From assembly GCA_016208685.1 (NCBI GenBank), contig JACQXM010000021.1, forward strand, positions 1 through 54,477: a DNA stretch of 54,477 nt, given 5' to 3'. Both the position numbers and the translations under genes were made by a program. How positions within the stretch are numbered: the first letter of the stretch is position 1; the number at the start of each line of letters is the position of its first letter. This stretch comes from Planctomycetota bacterium (GTDB lineage: Bacteria; Planctomycetota; Phycisphaerae; UBA1845). Under the pieces are notes generated by a model. The model saw only the letters and a program-made list of their open reading frames with translations, had not been told where the DNA came from and did no database searches. This document shows, piece by piece, positions 36,716 through 44,135 of this stretch.

Positions 36716-38113
36716 ATGCCAACCGCCATGCGAAAACCACGAACGAACAACGGCCGAGCGCCTGGCTCGCCGCAACGAAACCCCGGGCTCCTGCTTTCAG
36801 AATCCCAGTGGCACGCCGCCATTGAGGCACGCACAGCGCGGGTGGGGATCATCGGCATGGGCTACGTCGGCCTGCCGCTCATGCGCACCTTTTGCGCCGC
36901 CGGCTTCAACTGCCTGGGCTTCGACGTCGACTCGGGCAAGGTCGAGAAGCTCAACGCCGGCAAGAGTTACATCAAACACATCCCCTCGGCGCTGATCAGG
37001 AAGGTTGTCGCGGCGGGCCGCTTCCGCGCCAGCGACGATCCCCGGTCGCTGCGCGAGTGTGACGCCATTCTTATCTGCGTCCCCACGCCGCTGACCCGCA
37101 TGCGCGATCCCGACATGACCTACGTGGAGAACACGGCGCATCTGATTGCCGACAACCTTCAGCGCGGCCAGCTCGTGGTGCTGGAGAGCACGACCTATCC
37201 CGGAACCACGCGCGAGGTCGTGCGGCCCATTCTGGAGTCCACGGGGCTGAAGGCCGAGGGCGACTTCTTCCTGGCATTCTCGCCGGAACGCGAGGACCCG
37301 GGGCGCACCGATCACACCACGGAGACCATCCCCAAGGTGGTGGGGGGCCTGGGACCCCGGAGCCTGCGCATCGCCACGGCCCTTTATGGTTCCGCGGTTC
37401 GCCGGGCGGTGCCGGTGTCGAGCTGCGAGGTGGCGGAAGCCGCGAAGATTCTCGAGAACGTCTACCGCTGCGTGAACATCGCGCTCATCAACGAGCTGAA
37501 GATGCTCTTCGATCGCATGGGCATCGACGTTTGGGAAGTGGTGAAGGCGGCCTCCACCAAGCCCTTCGGCTTCGCACCGTTCTATCCCGGCCCGGGGCTG
37601 GGCGGGCATTGCATCCCCATCGACCCCTTCTACCTGACCTGGAAGGCGCGGCAGTACGACATGAGCACGCGCTTCATCGAGCTGGCGGGGGAGATCAACA
37701 CCGCCATGCCGGCGTACGTGGTCGCTCGGGTGGCCGAGGCCCTCAACGCCCGTAAGCGCGCCTTAAACGGCGCTCGGGTGCTGGTGCTCGGCCTGGCGTA
37801 CAAGAAGGATGTGGACGACCTGCGCGAGTCGCCATCCATCGAGATCATCGAGATGCTGCGCCGGCGCGGAGCCCGCGTCGACTACAACGACCCGCACATC
37901 CCGCGCACGCCGCGGCAGCGCGAGCACAACCTGGGCATGGTCAGCAAGCCGCTGACGGCCAAGATGCTCGCCTCGTATGACTGCGTGCTCATCGCCACCG
38001 ACCACACGGCCTACGACTACCCCTGGCTGGTGCGCCATGCGCGGCTGGTGGTCGACACCCGCAACGCCACGTCCGGCGTGCGAACCGGGCGAAACAGGGT
38101 GGTCAAGGCGTAG
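36716..38113 (+). CDS. UDP-glucose/GDP-mannose dehydrogenase family nucleotide-sugar dehydrogenase
   Basis: Encodes 465 residues from the ATG at 36716; an ATG at 36728 is also possible. It oxidises the C6 hydroxyl of a nucleotide sugar to the uronate in two NAD-dependent steps. The NAD fold begins with VGIIGMGYVGLPL (GMGYVG 47-52). ESTTYPGTTREVV, SPEREDPG and NVYRCVNIALINEL follow the UDP-N-acetylglucosamine 6-dehydrogenase (WbpA-like) pattern. The catalytic cysteine is C299 in GLGGHCIPIDPFYL. The C-terminal UDP-binding domain has LVLGLAYKKDVDDLRESPS and ends DTRNATSG. The first 40 residues are an extra basic, probably disordered tail. It pairs with the divergent aminotransferase gene. Confidence 0.93.
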   Translation: MPTAMRKPRTNNGRAPGSPQRNPGLLLSESQWHAAIEARTARVGIIGMGYVGLPLMRTFCAAGFNCLGFDVDSGKVEKLNAGKSYIKHIPSALIRKVVAAGRFRASDDPRSLRECDAILICVPTPLTRMRDPDMTYVENTAHLIADNLQRGQLVVLESTTYPGTTREVVRPILESTGLKAEGDFFLAFSPEREDPGRTDHTTETIPKVVGGLGPRSLRIATALYGSAVRRAVPVSSCEVAEAAKILENVYRCVNIALINELKMLFDRMGIDVWEVVKAASTKPFGFAPFYPGPGLGGHCIPIDPFYLTWKARQYDMSTRFIELAGEINTAMPAYVVARVAEALNARKRALNGARVLVLGLAYKKDVDDLRESPSIEIIEMLRRRGARVDYNDPHIPRTPRQREHNLGMVSKPLTAKMLASYDCVLIATDHTAYDYPWLVRHARLVVDTRNATSGVRTGRNRVVKA

Positions 38114-38553
38114 CCCGTAGAGGGCCGCCGCGAACCGGTCACTCAGGCGGTAGAGATTCTTCCATTCCCTAGCTGGACTAGCGCGAAGAGCGGCGCACCA
38201 AACACGTACGTAACCCGTTGGCTGCCTCGTCCGGTCGAGGCGATCCGTCGGGCCGTCGGCGCGCGAACGCGTCGGTTTGGCGATGCCGGAAGGACGGTGG
38301 GAAGTGGGTCGGTTGTGCTTGGCGTTTGCGGATGGTCAAGGTTCTGTGTTCGAGGTGGGCGAGGATGACGGATCGGAGGGGGAGAACGTGCTCGCTGCGT
38401 GGCTTCGGACGATGCGTGCGGCGATCGGGCGTGCGGGCAAGGCCGCAGCGGACGGAGCGGTCGTGCGGTTCGGGCGGCTGACGGAAGCATCGAAGTGGGG
38501 AACAACGAAGGCGTTACATGACGGGCTTCTTGCGTCGCACCCGATTCGCGTAG
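38114..38553. other. Stretch of 440 bases with one unassigned open frame
   Basis: A frame from 38277 to 38879 on the plus strand encodes about 200 residues rich in Gly, Ala, Arg and Asp with no family that I recognise; its second half overlaps the better-supported cupin frame. The first half (to about 38550) has GC-ending codons often enough to be coding, but it lacks a good ribosome binding site. I treat it as undecided. Confidence 0.35.
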
Positions 38554-38988
38554 ATGCAGGGTTCGAGGGTAATCCGGGCGTCGAAGGCGGTTCGTGGCGA
38601 CCCGGGGACGGTGGCGATGACGGCCTGGTGCATCTCAGGTTTGCGGGGGGGCACGGAGCATCTTCCGCTGCACGTTCACGAGTCGTCGGATCAGCTGGTG
38701 GTGGTTTCGTCGCGACTCGGCGTGTTTCACTGCCTGCCGGATCCGGGAAGGTCACGCGAGCTTCGCTCGGCGGTCGCCGACGCTGGCGACATCGTGCTGT
38801 TCACGCGCGGAGCAGTGCACAGGTTTACGGCCCCTGTCGGACCCTTGACACTACTCTCGTATCACGCTCCATTCTTTGAGTTCGATGACGCGCGGCAGTC
38901 CACGATCCTGCGTCGCGCTGAGGGTGCCCAGTGTGAGTGGTCACCAGCCCAATTGCACCAGGCCCGAGACGTTGTCGCAAACCCGTAA
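38554..38988 (+). CDS. Small cupin-like protein
   Basis: Encodes 144 residues. Cupin motif 1 is recognisable in HLPLHVHESSDQLVVV with two His, and motif 2 in DAGDIVLFTRGAVHRFTAPV with the last His; LLSYHAPFFEFDD follows. The start is uncertain: no ribosome binding site precedes the ATG at 38554, and an internal GTG or ATG near VAMTAW (about 38614-38620) could be the true start. The function of such single-domain cupins varies. It lies just upstream of the decayed XRE gene on the other strand. Confidence 0.55.
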   Translation: MQGSRVIRASKAVRGDPGTVAMTAWCISGLRGGTEHLPLHVHESSDQLVVVSSRLGVFHCLPDPGRSRELRSAVADAGDIVLFTRGAVHRFTAPVGPLTLLSYHAPFFEFDDARQSTILRRAEGAQCEWSPAQLHQARDVVANP

Positions 38989-39066
38989 ACGGCGCCATCT
39001 GCCGCAAGTGGCGAAGTGTCCGAACCGCAGGAACTGTAGCGGTGCGGTTTGCGACGATAGCGCGAG

Positions 39067-39275
39067 TCATGGACGTACCCGCGTGCCCTGATCGCCCGGC
39101 CGGACGCCCAGAGCCTTGGCCACCTTGCCGATATGCACAACAGATACGGTCCTCTCGCGGCGCTCGATTCCTCCGATGAAGTTGTGGTGAAGCCCGGCTT
39201 CAAAACATGGCTCCTCGTGGGCCAGCCTCGGGCCCCGCGAAGTTGCGGACCTTCCGCCCGGCTTCGGCATCCTTC
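39067..39275 (-). pseudogene. Decayed XRE-family regulator (frameshifted)
   Basis: On the minus strand one frame encodes FEAGLHHNFIGGIERRERTV and then HIGKVAKALGV, an almost complete Cro/C1-type helix-turn-helix of the AGLHRNYIGGIERGERN class. The preceding part of the domain (GRKVRNF, equivalent to the usual GRRVRELR) is in a different frame about 39235-39270, and the intervening helix (LAHEEPCFEAG) fits only the first frame. The gene has therefore lost its frame and its start, and it ends soon after the domain. It stands divergent to the MarR gene. Confidence 0.6.
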
Positions 39276-39298
39276 TGAAAAAATCACGGGCTTTCCTC

Positions 39299-39326
39299 TT
39301 GACAAACCGATAGTTGCATATACAAT
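39299..39326 (+). promoter_or_regulatory. Promoter of the MarR gene
   Basis: A consensus TTGACA at 39299-39304 and TACAAT at 39321-39326 are 16 bases apart. The -10 box overlaps the 15-bp operator-like site at 39311-39325. The MarR start codon is 34 bases downstream. Confidence 0.7.
39311..39325 (+). promoter_or_regulatory. Operator-like site 1 (TAGTTGCATATACAA)
   Basis: The core TTGCATATACAA (39314-39325) is a near-palindrome of the TTG-N6-CAA type often bound by MarR proteins. The same 15 bases recur at 39816-39830. The position over the -10 box fits autorepression. Confidence 0.65.
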
Positions 39327-39359
39327 TAACGCCGGAAGGCATGACCTGGGAGCTGATTC

Positions 39360-39800
39360 ATGCGCACGATGATTGAAAAGGTCGCTAGCGAGTGCGTTGC
39401 CGTTCGGCTGCGCATGCTGAATCGCGTCATCACCAACATCTACGACGACGCCCTGCGGCCGCTCGACCTGAAGGTGAGCCAGATGAACGTTCTGGTTGCC
39501 GCCGCCAAGATGGGTACGGCTCGCCCCATCGACGTTTGCGAACATCTCCATCTCGATGTTTCGACCCTCTGTCGCAACGTCGAACGAATGAAGGCTCGCG
39601 GCTGGCTGGAAGTTGTGCCCGATGAAGATGGCCGCTCGCAGCCTTTTCGGCTGACACCACAGGGACGCAAGCTCCTCGAAAAGGCGGTTCCGGCTTGGAG
39701 CGAGGCGCAACAACTGGTCAAGAAGGTTCTCGGGGACGGGTTCGTGGGTCAGTTGAACCAGGCGATGAAGCGAGTCAGCAAGGGGAGTGCGGCAAGCTGA
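39360..39800 (+). CDS. MarR-family transcriptional regulator
   Basis: Encodes 146 residues; GGGAGC lies six bases before the ATG. The winged helix is clear: LKVSQMNVLVAAAKMGTARP, then IDVCEHLHLDVSTLCRNVER as recognition helix, MKARGWLEVVPDEDGRSQPF as wing, and RLTPQGRKLLEKAVPAWSEA leading to the dimerisation helices. MarR proteins usually repress their own and adjacent genes until a small aromatic or lipophilic ligand, or an oxidant, releases them. The duplicated site in front of this gene and in front of the next one suggests that it controls both. Confidence 0.9.
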   Translation: MRTMIEKVASECVAVRLRMLNRVITNIYDDALRPLDLKVSQMNVLVAAAKMGTARPIDVCEHLHLDVSTLCRNVERMKARGWLEVVPDEDGRSQPFRLTPQGRKLLEKAVPAWSEAQQLVKKVLGDGFVGQLNQAMKRVSKGSAAS

Positions 39801-39815
39801 CTTTTTTTAGAACCC

Positions 39816-39830
39816 TAGTTGCATATACAA
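39816..39830 (+). promoter_or_regulatory. Operator-like site 2 (TAGTTGCATATACAA)
   Basis: Exact copy of the site at 39311-39325. It abuts the GGAG ribosome binding site (39831-39834) of the ferredoxin-SCP2 gene and lies 15 bases after the MarR stop. No clear -35 box accompanies it, so binding here may block elongation or an overlapping promoter. Confidence 0.6.
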
Positions 39831-39840
39831 GGAGATGACC

Positions 39841-41178
39841 GTGAAGCTCGAAGATCACCCGACCGTGCAGCGGATTCGTCTCAAGACGTTGCCTTCCATC
39901 CGACCCAGGACGGAGTCGCCGGATGCCGGCTGGCTGAAGCAACTGGTCCTCGATGCTGGCGCCGATGATGTTGGATTTGTCGAGATCGGCAGACCGGCTC
40001 TGGACGATCAGCGCCAAGACATCCTCAAGGTATTTCCCCACACCAGGACACTGATCAGCTTCGTGGTTCGCATGAATCGAGAGGCCATTCGGACTCCGCA
40101 GCGCTCGGTCTCCAACCTCGAATTTCACCACAGCGGGGATGAGGTCAACGACATTGCCCGGAGCGTGGTTCAGACGTTGGAAGGCCGGGGAATCCGTGCC
40201 ATGAACCCGGCGATGGGCTTCCCGATGGAGATGGACCGGTTCCCCGGTAAGGTCTGGGTCGTGTCACACAAGCCGGTCGCGGTGGCGGCAGGGCTGGGAA
40301 TGATGGGCATCCATCGCAACGTAATCCATCCGAAGTTCGGCAATTTCATCCTATTGGGGACCATCTTGCTAGATGCCGAGATTTCGGAGTCCAGCCGGCA
40401 GATCGACTACAACCCTTGCCTGGAATGCAAACTGTGCGTGGCTGCATGCCCAGTGGGAGCCATCTCGCCGGATGGAGATTTTAACGGTTCGGCGTGCTAC
40501 ACCCATAACTACCGGGAGTTCATGGGCGGCTTCACCGATTGGGTGGAGCAGGTGGCCGAGAGCAAGAACGCCCGCGACTACCGCAGTCGGGTCAGCGATG
40601 CAGAGTCGGCCTCGATGTGGCAGAGTCTGTCCTACGGGGCGAACTACAAGGCGGCGTACTGTCTGGCGGTCTGCCCAGCCGGAGAAGACGTGATCGGCCC
40701 ATACCTGGCCGACAAGAAATCGCACCTGAAAGACGTCGTCAAACCACTCCAAGAGAAAGTGGAGACGGTTTACGTGACCAGAAACTCCGACGCCGAGGAT
40801 CATGTCGCCAAACGGTTTCCCCACAAAAAGTTCAAGCATGTGGGCAACAGCCTACGGCCGAACACCGTGGAGGCTTTTCTTACCGGAATGCCTCGCATGT
40901 TTCAGCCAGGCAAGTCGGCAGGGTTGAACGCCACGTTCCACTTCACTTTCACCGGCCATGAGCGGCGGCAGTGCACCGTCGCGATTCAGCACCAGAAGAT
41001 CAACGTGAAAGAGGGGCATGTCGGTCAGCCCGATCTGCACATTGCCGCTGACTCGCAGACGTGGATCGGCTTTCTGAGGAAGGAAAGAAACGTGGTGTGG
41101 GCGCTGGTGCGGCGAAAGATTCGGCTCGAAGGTTCGCTCAAGCTGTTGGTGGCGTTCGGAAAGTGCTTCCCGCAGTAA
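39841..41178 (+). CDS. QueG-like double-cluster ferredoxin protein fused to an SCP2 sterol-carrier domain
   Basis: Encodes 445 residues. I prefer the GTG at 39841, because GGAG is six bases upstream; the ATG at 39835 directly touches GGAG. Residues about 30-180 resemble the N-terminal cobalamin-binding part of epoxyqueuosine reductase and reductive-dehalogenase relatives (LVLDAGADDVGFVEIG, GMMGIHRNVIHPKFGNFILL). Iron-sulfur ligands follow: C193-x2-C196-x2-C199-x3-C203, then C219 and C274-x3-C278. Residues about 343-442 form an SCP2-like lipid-binding domain (FHFTFTGHERRQCTVAI, PDLHIAADSQTWIGFL, GSLKLLVAFGKCFP). It is probably a cytoplasmic redox enzyme acting on a hydrophobic substrate; it is not a plain tRNA-modifying QueG. 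It is transcribed with the MarR gene. Confidence 0.8.
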   Translation: MKLEDHPTVQRIRLKTLPSIRPRTESPDAGWLKQLVLDAGADDVGFVEIGRPALDDQRQDILKVFPHTRTLISFVVRMNREAIRTPQRSVSNLEFHHSGDEVNDIARSVVQTLEGRGIRAMNPAMGFPMEMDRFPGKVWVVSHKPVAVAAGLGMMGIHRNVIHPKFGNFILLGTILLDAEISESSRQIDYNPCLECKLCVAACPVGAISPDGDFNGSACYTHNYREFMGGFTDWVEQVAESKNARDYRSRVSDAESASMWQSLSYGANYKAAYCLAVCPAGEDVIGPYLADKKSHLKDVVKPLQEKVETVYVTRNSDAEDHVAKRFPHKKFKHVGNSLRPNTVEAFLTGMPRMFQPGKSAGLNATFHFTFTGHERRQCTVAIQHQKINVKEGHVGQPDLHIAADSQTWIGFLRKERNVVWALVRRKIRLEGSLKLLVAFGKCFPQ

Positions 41179-41944
41179 CCGAGTTCTCCCATCCGTACGA
41201 TGCCGTTGAACCGGTCGGAAATTCGGCCCCCTCAACGCCTGCGAGATACCGACGTTGCCATCGTTGCTTCATTACGTCAAACGCGCGACGCCGTGCTCGA
41301 CGCATGACATTCTTGAGGACGTACACCAAGGACTGCGCTTGAGGCTTCGGCCTCGTGTCGTCAGAAACGTCAACACGTTCCCGTGACGAGATATACCCCA
41401 AAGTTGTGGATGACGGAGTCCCGTGACGCCATTCAGGCGGTGCGCATTACCCGGTAAACTCGGCCTTGCCAGCCGGGCTAAGGGGGCGAGCTTACCACTC
41501 GTCACGATGTCACCCGTAGAGCATGGTACGTGGATGAGCGTTCGCCATGCTCCACGGAGGCTCGTGGGAGTAATCCCGAAAGCTCACTGTTTTCGGAGTA
41601 ATCTTCACGTTCTATCCGATCGCGTAGTTGGCGGGGCGACGGAGACAGACTTCGTCGAGCGATGCGTTCTTTCGTTCGTGAGGCCACGTTCGTCGAAGTG
41701 GGTGCCAACCCCTCCAGAGGTTTCGGGCCATGGCGCGAATTGGATCGCGCAATTCGGGTGAGAGTTCCGTCGGGCGCGTTCAACCTCCGCCGGCAGAGAG
41801 ACACACACCATCGCCCGCCTGCGCCGGCGAAGGCGCGCCGCCATCGTGGTGTGTCGGCGCCGCGCTCCGCCACGGGGTCCAAGGTAACGTGGGTCGCGCT
41901 GCGACCGTGCGCCCCCTGCACGCCCCGGCAGCCGGGCGGCCCCG
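41179..41944. other. Intergenic stretch of 766 bases
   Basis: No frame here has a domain or a good start. A GAGGC-TTCG-GCCTC tetraloop hairpin lies at 41341-41354, without a T-run. I saw no tRNA-like arms. The stretch is less GC-rich than its neighbours and may be decayed sequence. Confidence 0.45.
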
Positions 41945-42418
41945 TCACCGCGGCACCCAGGCAAGGTCCAGGATGGTGTTCGTGGGGCGTTCGCGGTTGA
42001 ATACCGCGCGGATGGGAAGTCCCATGCGCGGCGTACCCTCCTTAAGGTAGCTCATCAGCTTGGTGCACACGCCTTCGATGGCCACGCTGATGAGCGGACA
42101 GGGGGTGCTGGCACGGAACGGCGCTCCGGGATACTTCACCGTGCTGTGCGTGAAAACCTCGCCAATCGTCGGAGCCTCGACCCACTCCGTGGGGTGCCAG
42201 CAGTCGGGACACTCGCAACGCGGGGGCAGCCAGAGGCGCTTCTCGGCGCATGCGGAGTTGGTGCACCTGGTGGCCAGGAGCTTGCCTTGCCGCAACCCCT
42301 TGAAGAACCGGCCCCACCCCCCGTAGCTATGCGCATGGTACCAGTTCTTGGGGTTTTGAATGATCAACGGCTCTTCCGAAACGATGGTGGCGACGCTGCC
42401 GTTTAACTCAACGCTCAT
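41945..42418 (-). CDS. DUF35/OB-fold protein with zinc ribbon, partner of the thiolase-like protein
   Basis: Encodes 157 residues. An N-terminal helix region (YGGWGRFFKGLRQGKLLATR) leads to a zinc ribbon with C52, C57, C68 (or C70) and C73, followed by an OB-fold (GEVFTHSTVKYPGAPFR, CPLISVAIEGV, GLPIRAVF). Proteins of this family (ChsH2 and others) bind acyl-CoA and form a complex with a thiolase-superfamily enzyme. The gene starts four bases after the stop of the thiolase-like gene on the same strand, so the two are almost certainly co-translated and form one complex. Confidence 0.9.
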   Translation of the reverse strand: MSVELNGSVATIVSEEPLIIQNPKNWYHAHSYGGWGRFFKGLRQGKLLATRCTNSACAEKRLWLPPRCECPDCWHPTEWVEAPTIGEVFTHSTVKYPGAPFRASTPCPLISVAIEGVCTKLMSYLKEGTPRMGLPIRAVFNRERPTNTILDLAWVPR

Positions 42419-42421
42419 CGG

Positions 42422-43792
42422 CTAGGTCCTTTCCATAACGGCCACGGTTACGTGGCTGCCCGTTCCCGCGTGCGACACGGCACAGCCCCGCCGGGCGCCT
42501 GGCACCTGAAGGCTGCGGAAGTCGCTGGGTTTCTGCTTGCCGTACCGCGCCCAGCGTGCCGGGTCGGCGTGGAACTTGTCCCACCAGCCGTTAAGCTGCC
42601 AGAAAAGCTCGCCCAACTGGAAGATGCCCGTGGCTCCCACGGCGTGCATGGTGCCGATGAGCCCACCGGACATGTTGGTAGGCAACCGTCCCTCGTAGTA
42701 GGCGTCCCCCGAGTCGATGAATTCCCGACCCCGGCCGTAGGGCCGCAGACCCAGGTCCTCATACGTCTGGATGTCGCTGATGGTGAAGGCGTCGTGGGTT
42801 TCCAGCAGGTCGAGGTCCTCGACCGGGTCCTTGATGCCCGCCATGTTGAAAGCCAGGTAGGCGGCCATGCGCGTGGCAAGGAAGGAGCTGAAGCCCGGCC
42901 ACTCGTACCGCCGCCCCTGGAAGTAATCGGCGTACGTCTCTTCCGTTTCGTTGGGCAGCAGCAGGATCGGCATGTGGCGGCGGTCGGCGGTTCGCAGGGT
43001 GTGCGTACCGCCGCAGATGGCCGTCAGTTGCACGGGGTGATCGGTCAGCCTGTAGGCCGTCTCTTCGTCGGCGAGCAGCAGCACCGCCGCCCCCACGCTC
43101 ATCACGCAGCACTCCAGGAAGGAGAGCGGATCGGACACGATGTCGTTCTTGAGGATGTCCTCAACCGTGTAGTGCCCGGGGTTCTGTGAATAGGGCGAGA
43201 AGCGGGCGTACTCGTGGTTCTTGCAGGCGATCTTCGCCAGCGTTTCGCGGGGCACGTTGTTTTCGTATTGGTAACGCTGAGCCATGAGGGCGTAGTAGCT
43301 GGCGTACATCCAGCCCAGTTCGCTCTCGAAGTCCTTGCAGGCGGCGCTGGCGATGTAGGAGTTGCCAACTTTGGTCGACACCTCGTCCATCCGCTCCCAT
43401 CCGACGACCGGCACGCAACTTGCGTAGCCGGAGGCAATCGCCTGGGCCGCGGCGAGCACCGCCGATCCGCCGGTGGCGCCACCGGTCTTGACCTCGATGT
43501 TGCCCAGGGGATCGAAGCCCAGGTAATCGTGCACCTTCGCCGCGGCGAGGAGCTGATCGCCGAAGTGATCGGCGAACTGCGAATAGACGCACCAGTTGAC
43601 GGACCGGCGGTACTCCTCGGGCGAGACCTTGAGGTCGTTCTCCTCGACCGCCATCCGGATCGCCTCCATGCAGAGTTGGCAGGTGTTCTTCTCCGGATAG
43701 CGTTTGCGAAAATCGGTCATCCCGGCCCCCACGACGAACACCGGCCGCTGGAACTTAGGAATCCGCAGGTTATTCCGACTGAGTCGAATCAT
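42422..43792 (-). CDS. Thiolase-superfamily protein lacking the nucleophilic Cys (SCP-x/Ltp2-like)
   Basis: Encodes 456 residues; GGAGG precedes the ATG. The thiolase fold is indicated by FVVGAGMTDF, the long helix MAVEENDLKV, GWERMDEVS, LLETHDAFTISDI (H333) and GGLIGTMHAVGATGIFQLGE (H383). The place of the catalytic cysteine (normally CASG) reads VKTGGATGGSAV (101-112), so a classical thiolase reaction is unlikely. Thiolase-like lipid-transfer proteins of the Ltp2 type, which pair with DUF35 proteins, act as retro-aldolases in steroid side-chain breakdown without that Cys. A related carbon-carbon bond reaction on an acyl-CoA is a reasonable guess; the substrate is unknown. Confidence 0.85.
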   Translation of the reverse strand: MIRLSRNNLRIPKFQRPVFVVGAGMTDFRKRYPEKNTCQLCMEAIRMAVEENDLKVSPEEYRRSVNWCVYSQFADHFGDQLLAAAKVHDYLGFDPLGNIEVKTGGATGGSAVLAAAQAIASGYASCVPVVGWERMDEVSTKVGNSYIASAACKDFESELGWMYASYYALMAQRYQYENNVPRETLAKIACKNHEYARFSPYSQNPGHYTVEDILKNDIVSDPLSFLECCVMSVGAAVLLLADEETAYRLTDHPVQLTAICGGTHTLRTADRRHMPILLLPNETEETYADYFQGRRYEWPGFSSFLATRMAAYLAFNMAGIKDPVEDLDLLETHDAFTISDIQTYEDLGLRPYGRGREFIDSGDAYYEGRLPTNMSGGLIGTMHAVGATGIFQLGELFWQLNGWWDKFHADPARWARYGKQKPSDFRSLQVPGARRGCAVSHAGTGSHVTVAVMERT

Positions 43793-44135
43793 TCAGCTCC
43801 TCCCGTAAAAACGGTCGGCAGACCCGGAGCAATTCCCGTTCCCGACAGGCCGGCGAGGACGGGCTTTGGGCTAAAAAACTCCGGCGAGCCCGGCGGCGGA
43901 CCGGTCACCAAGCCGCCGCGCTCCGGCGCGGCACCGCCAACCCTACTCGGCGCCCACCCGCCGGTCCAATCTGGCGCCCCCCAAAGGCCGCTGCGCGAAA
44001 TACCCCGTCAGGTGCGGATTTTAACCCTTGCCCATCTTTACGGATCGTTGATCGCGGTGCCGTTTCTGGAAGAATGCTCGCGGTCGACGGAACTCCTCCG
44101 TGCCGATTTCGCGATCGTCGAACAGGAGACCAATC
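43793..44135. other. Divergent intergenic region of 343 bases
   Basis: It separates the thiolase-like operon (minus) from the amidohydrolase gene (plus) and must hold promoters for both. An AT-richer patch at about 44018-44045 is the likeliest plus-strand promoter area, but I cannot name boxes. No gene is seen. Confidence 0.4.

Noticed and set aside
41502..41948. 148-codon minus-strand frame in the 41.2-41.9 kb gap
   Set aside because: Arg/Ser/Thr-rich product with no domain and no ribosome binding site.
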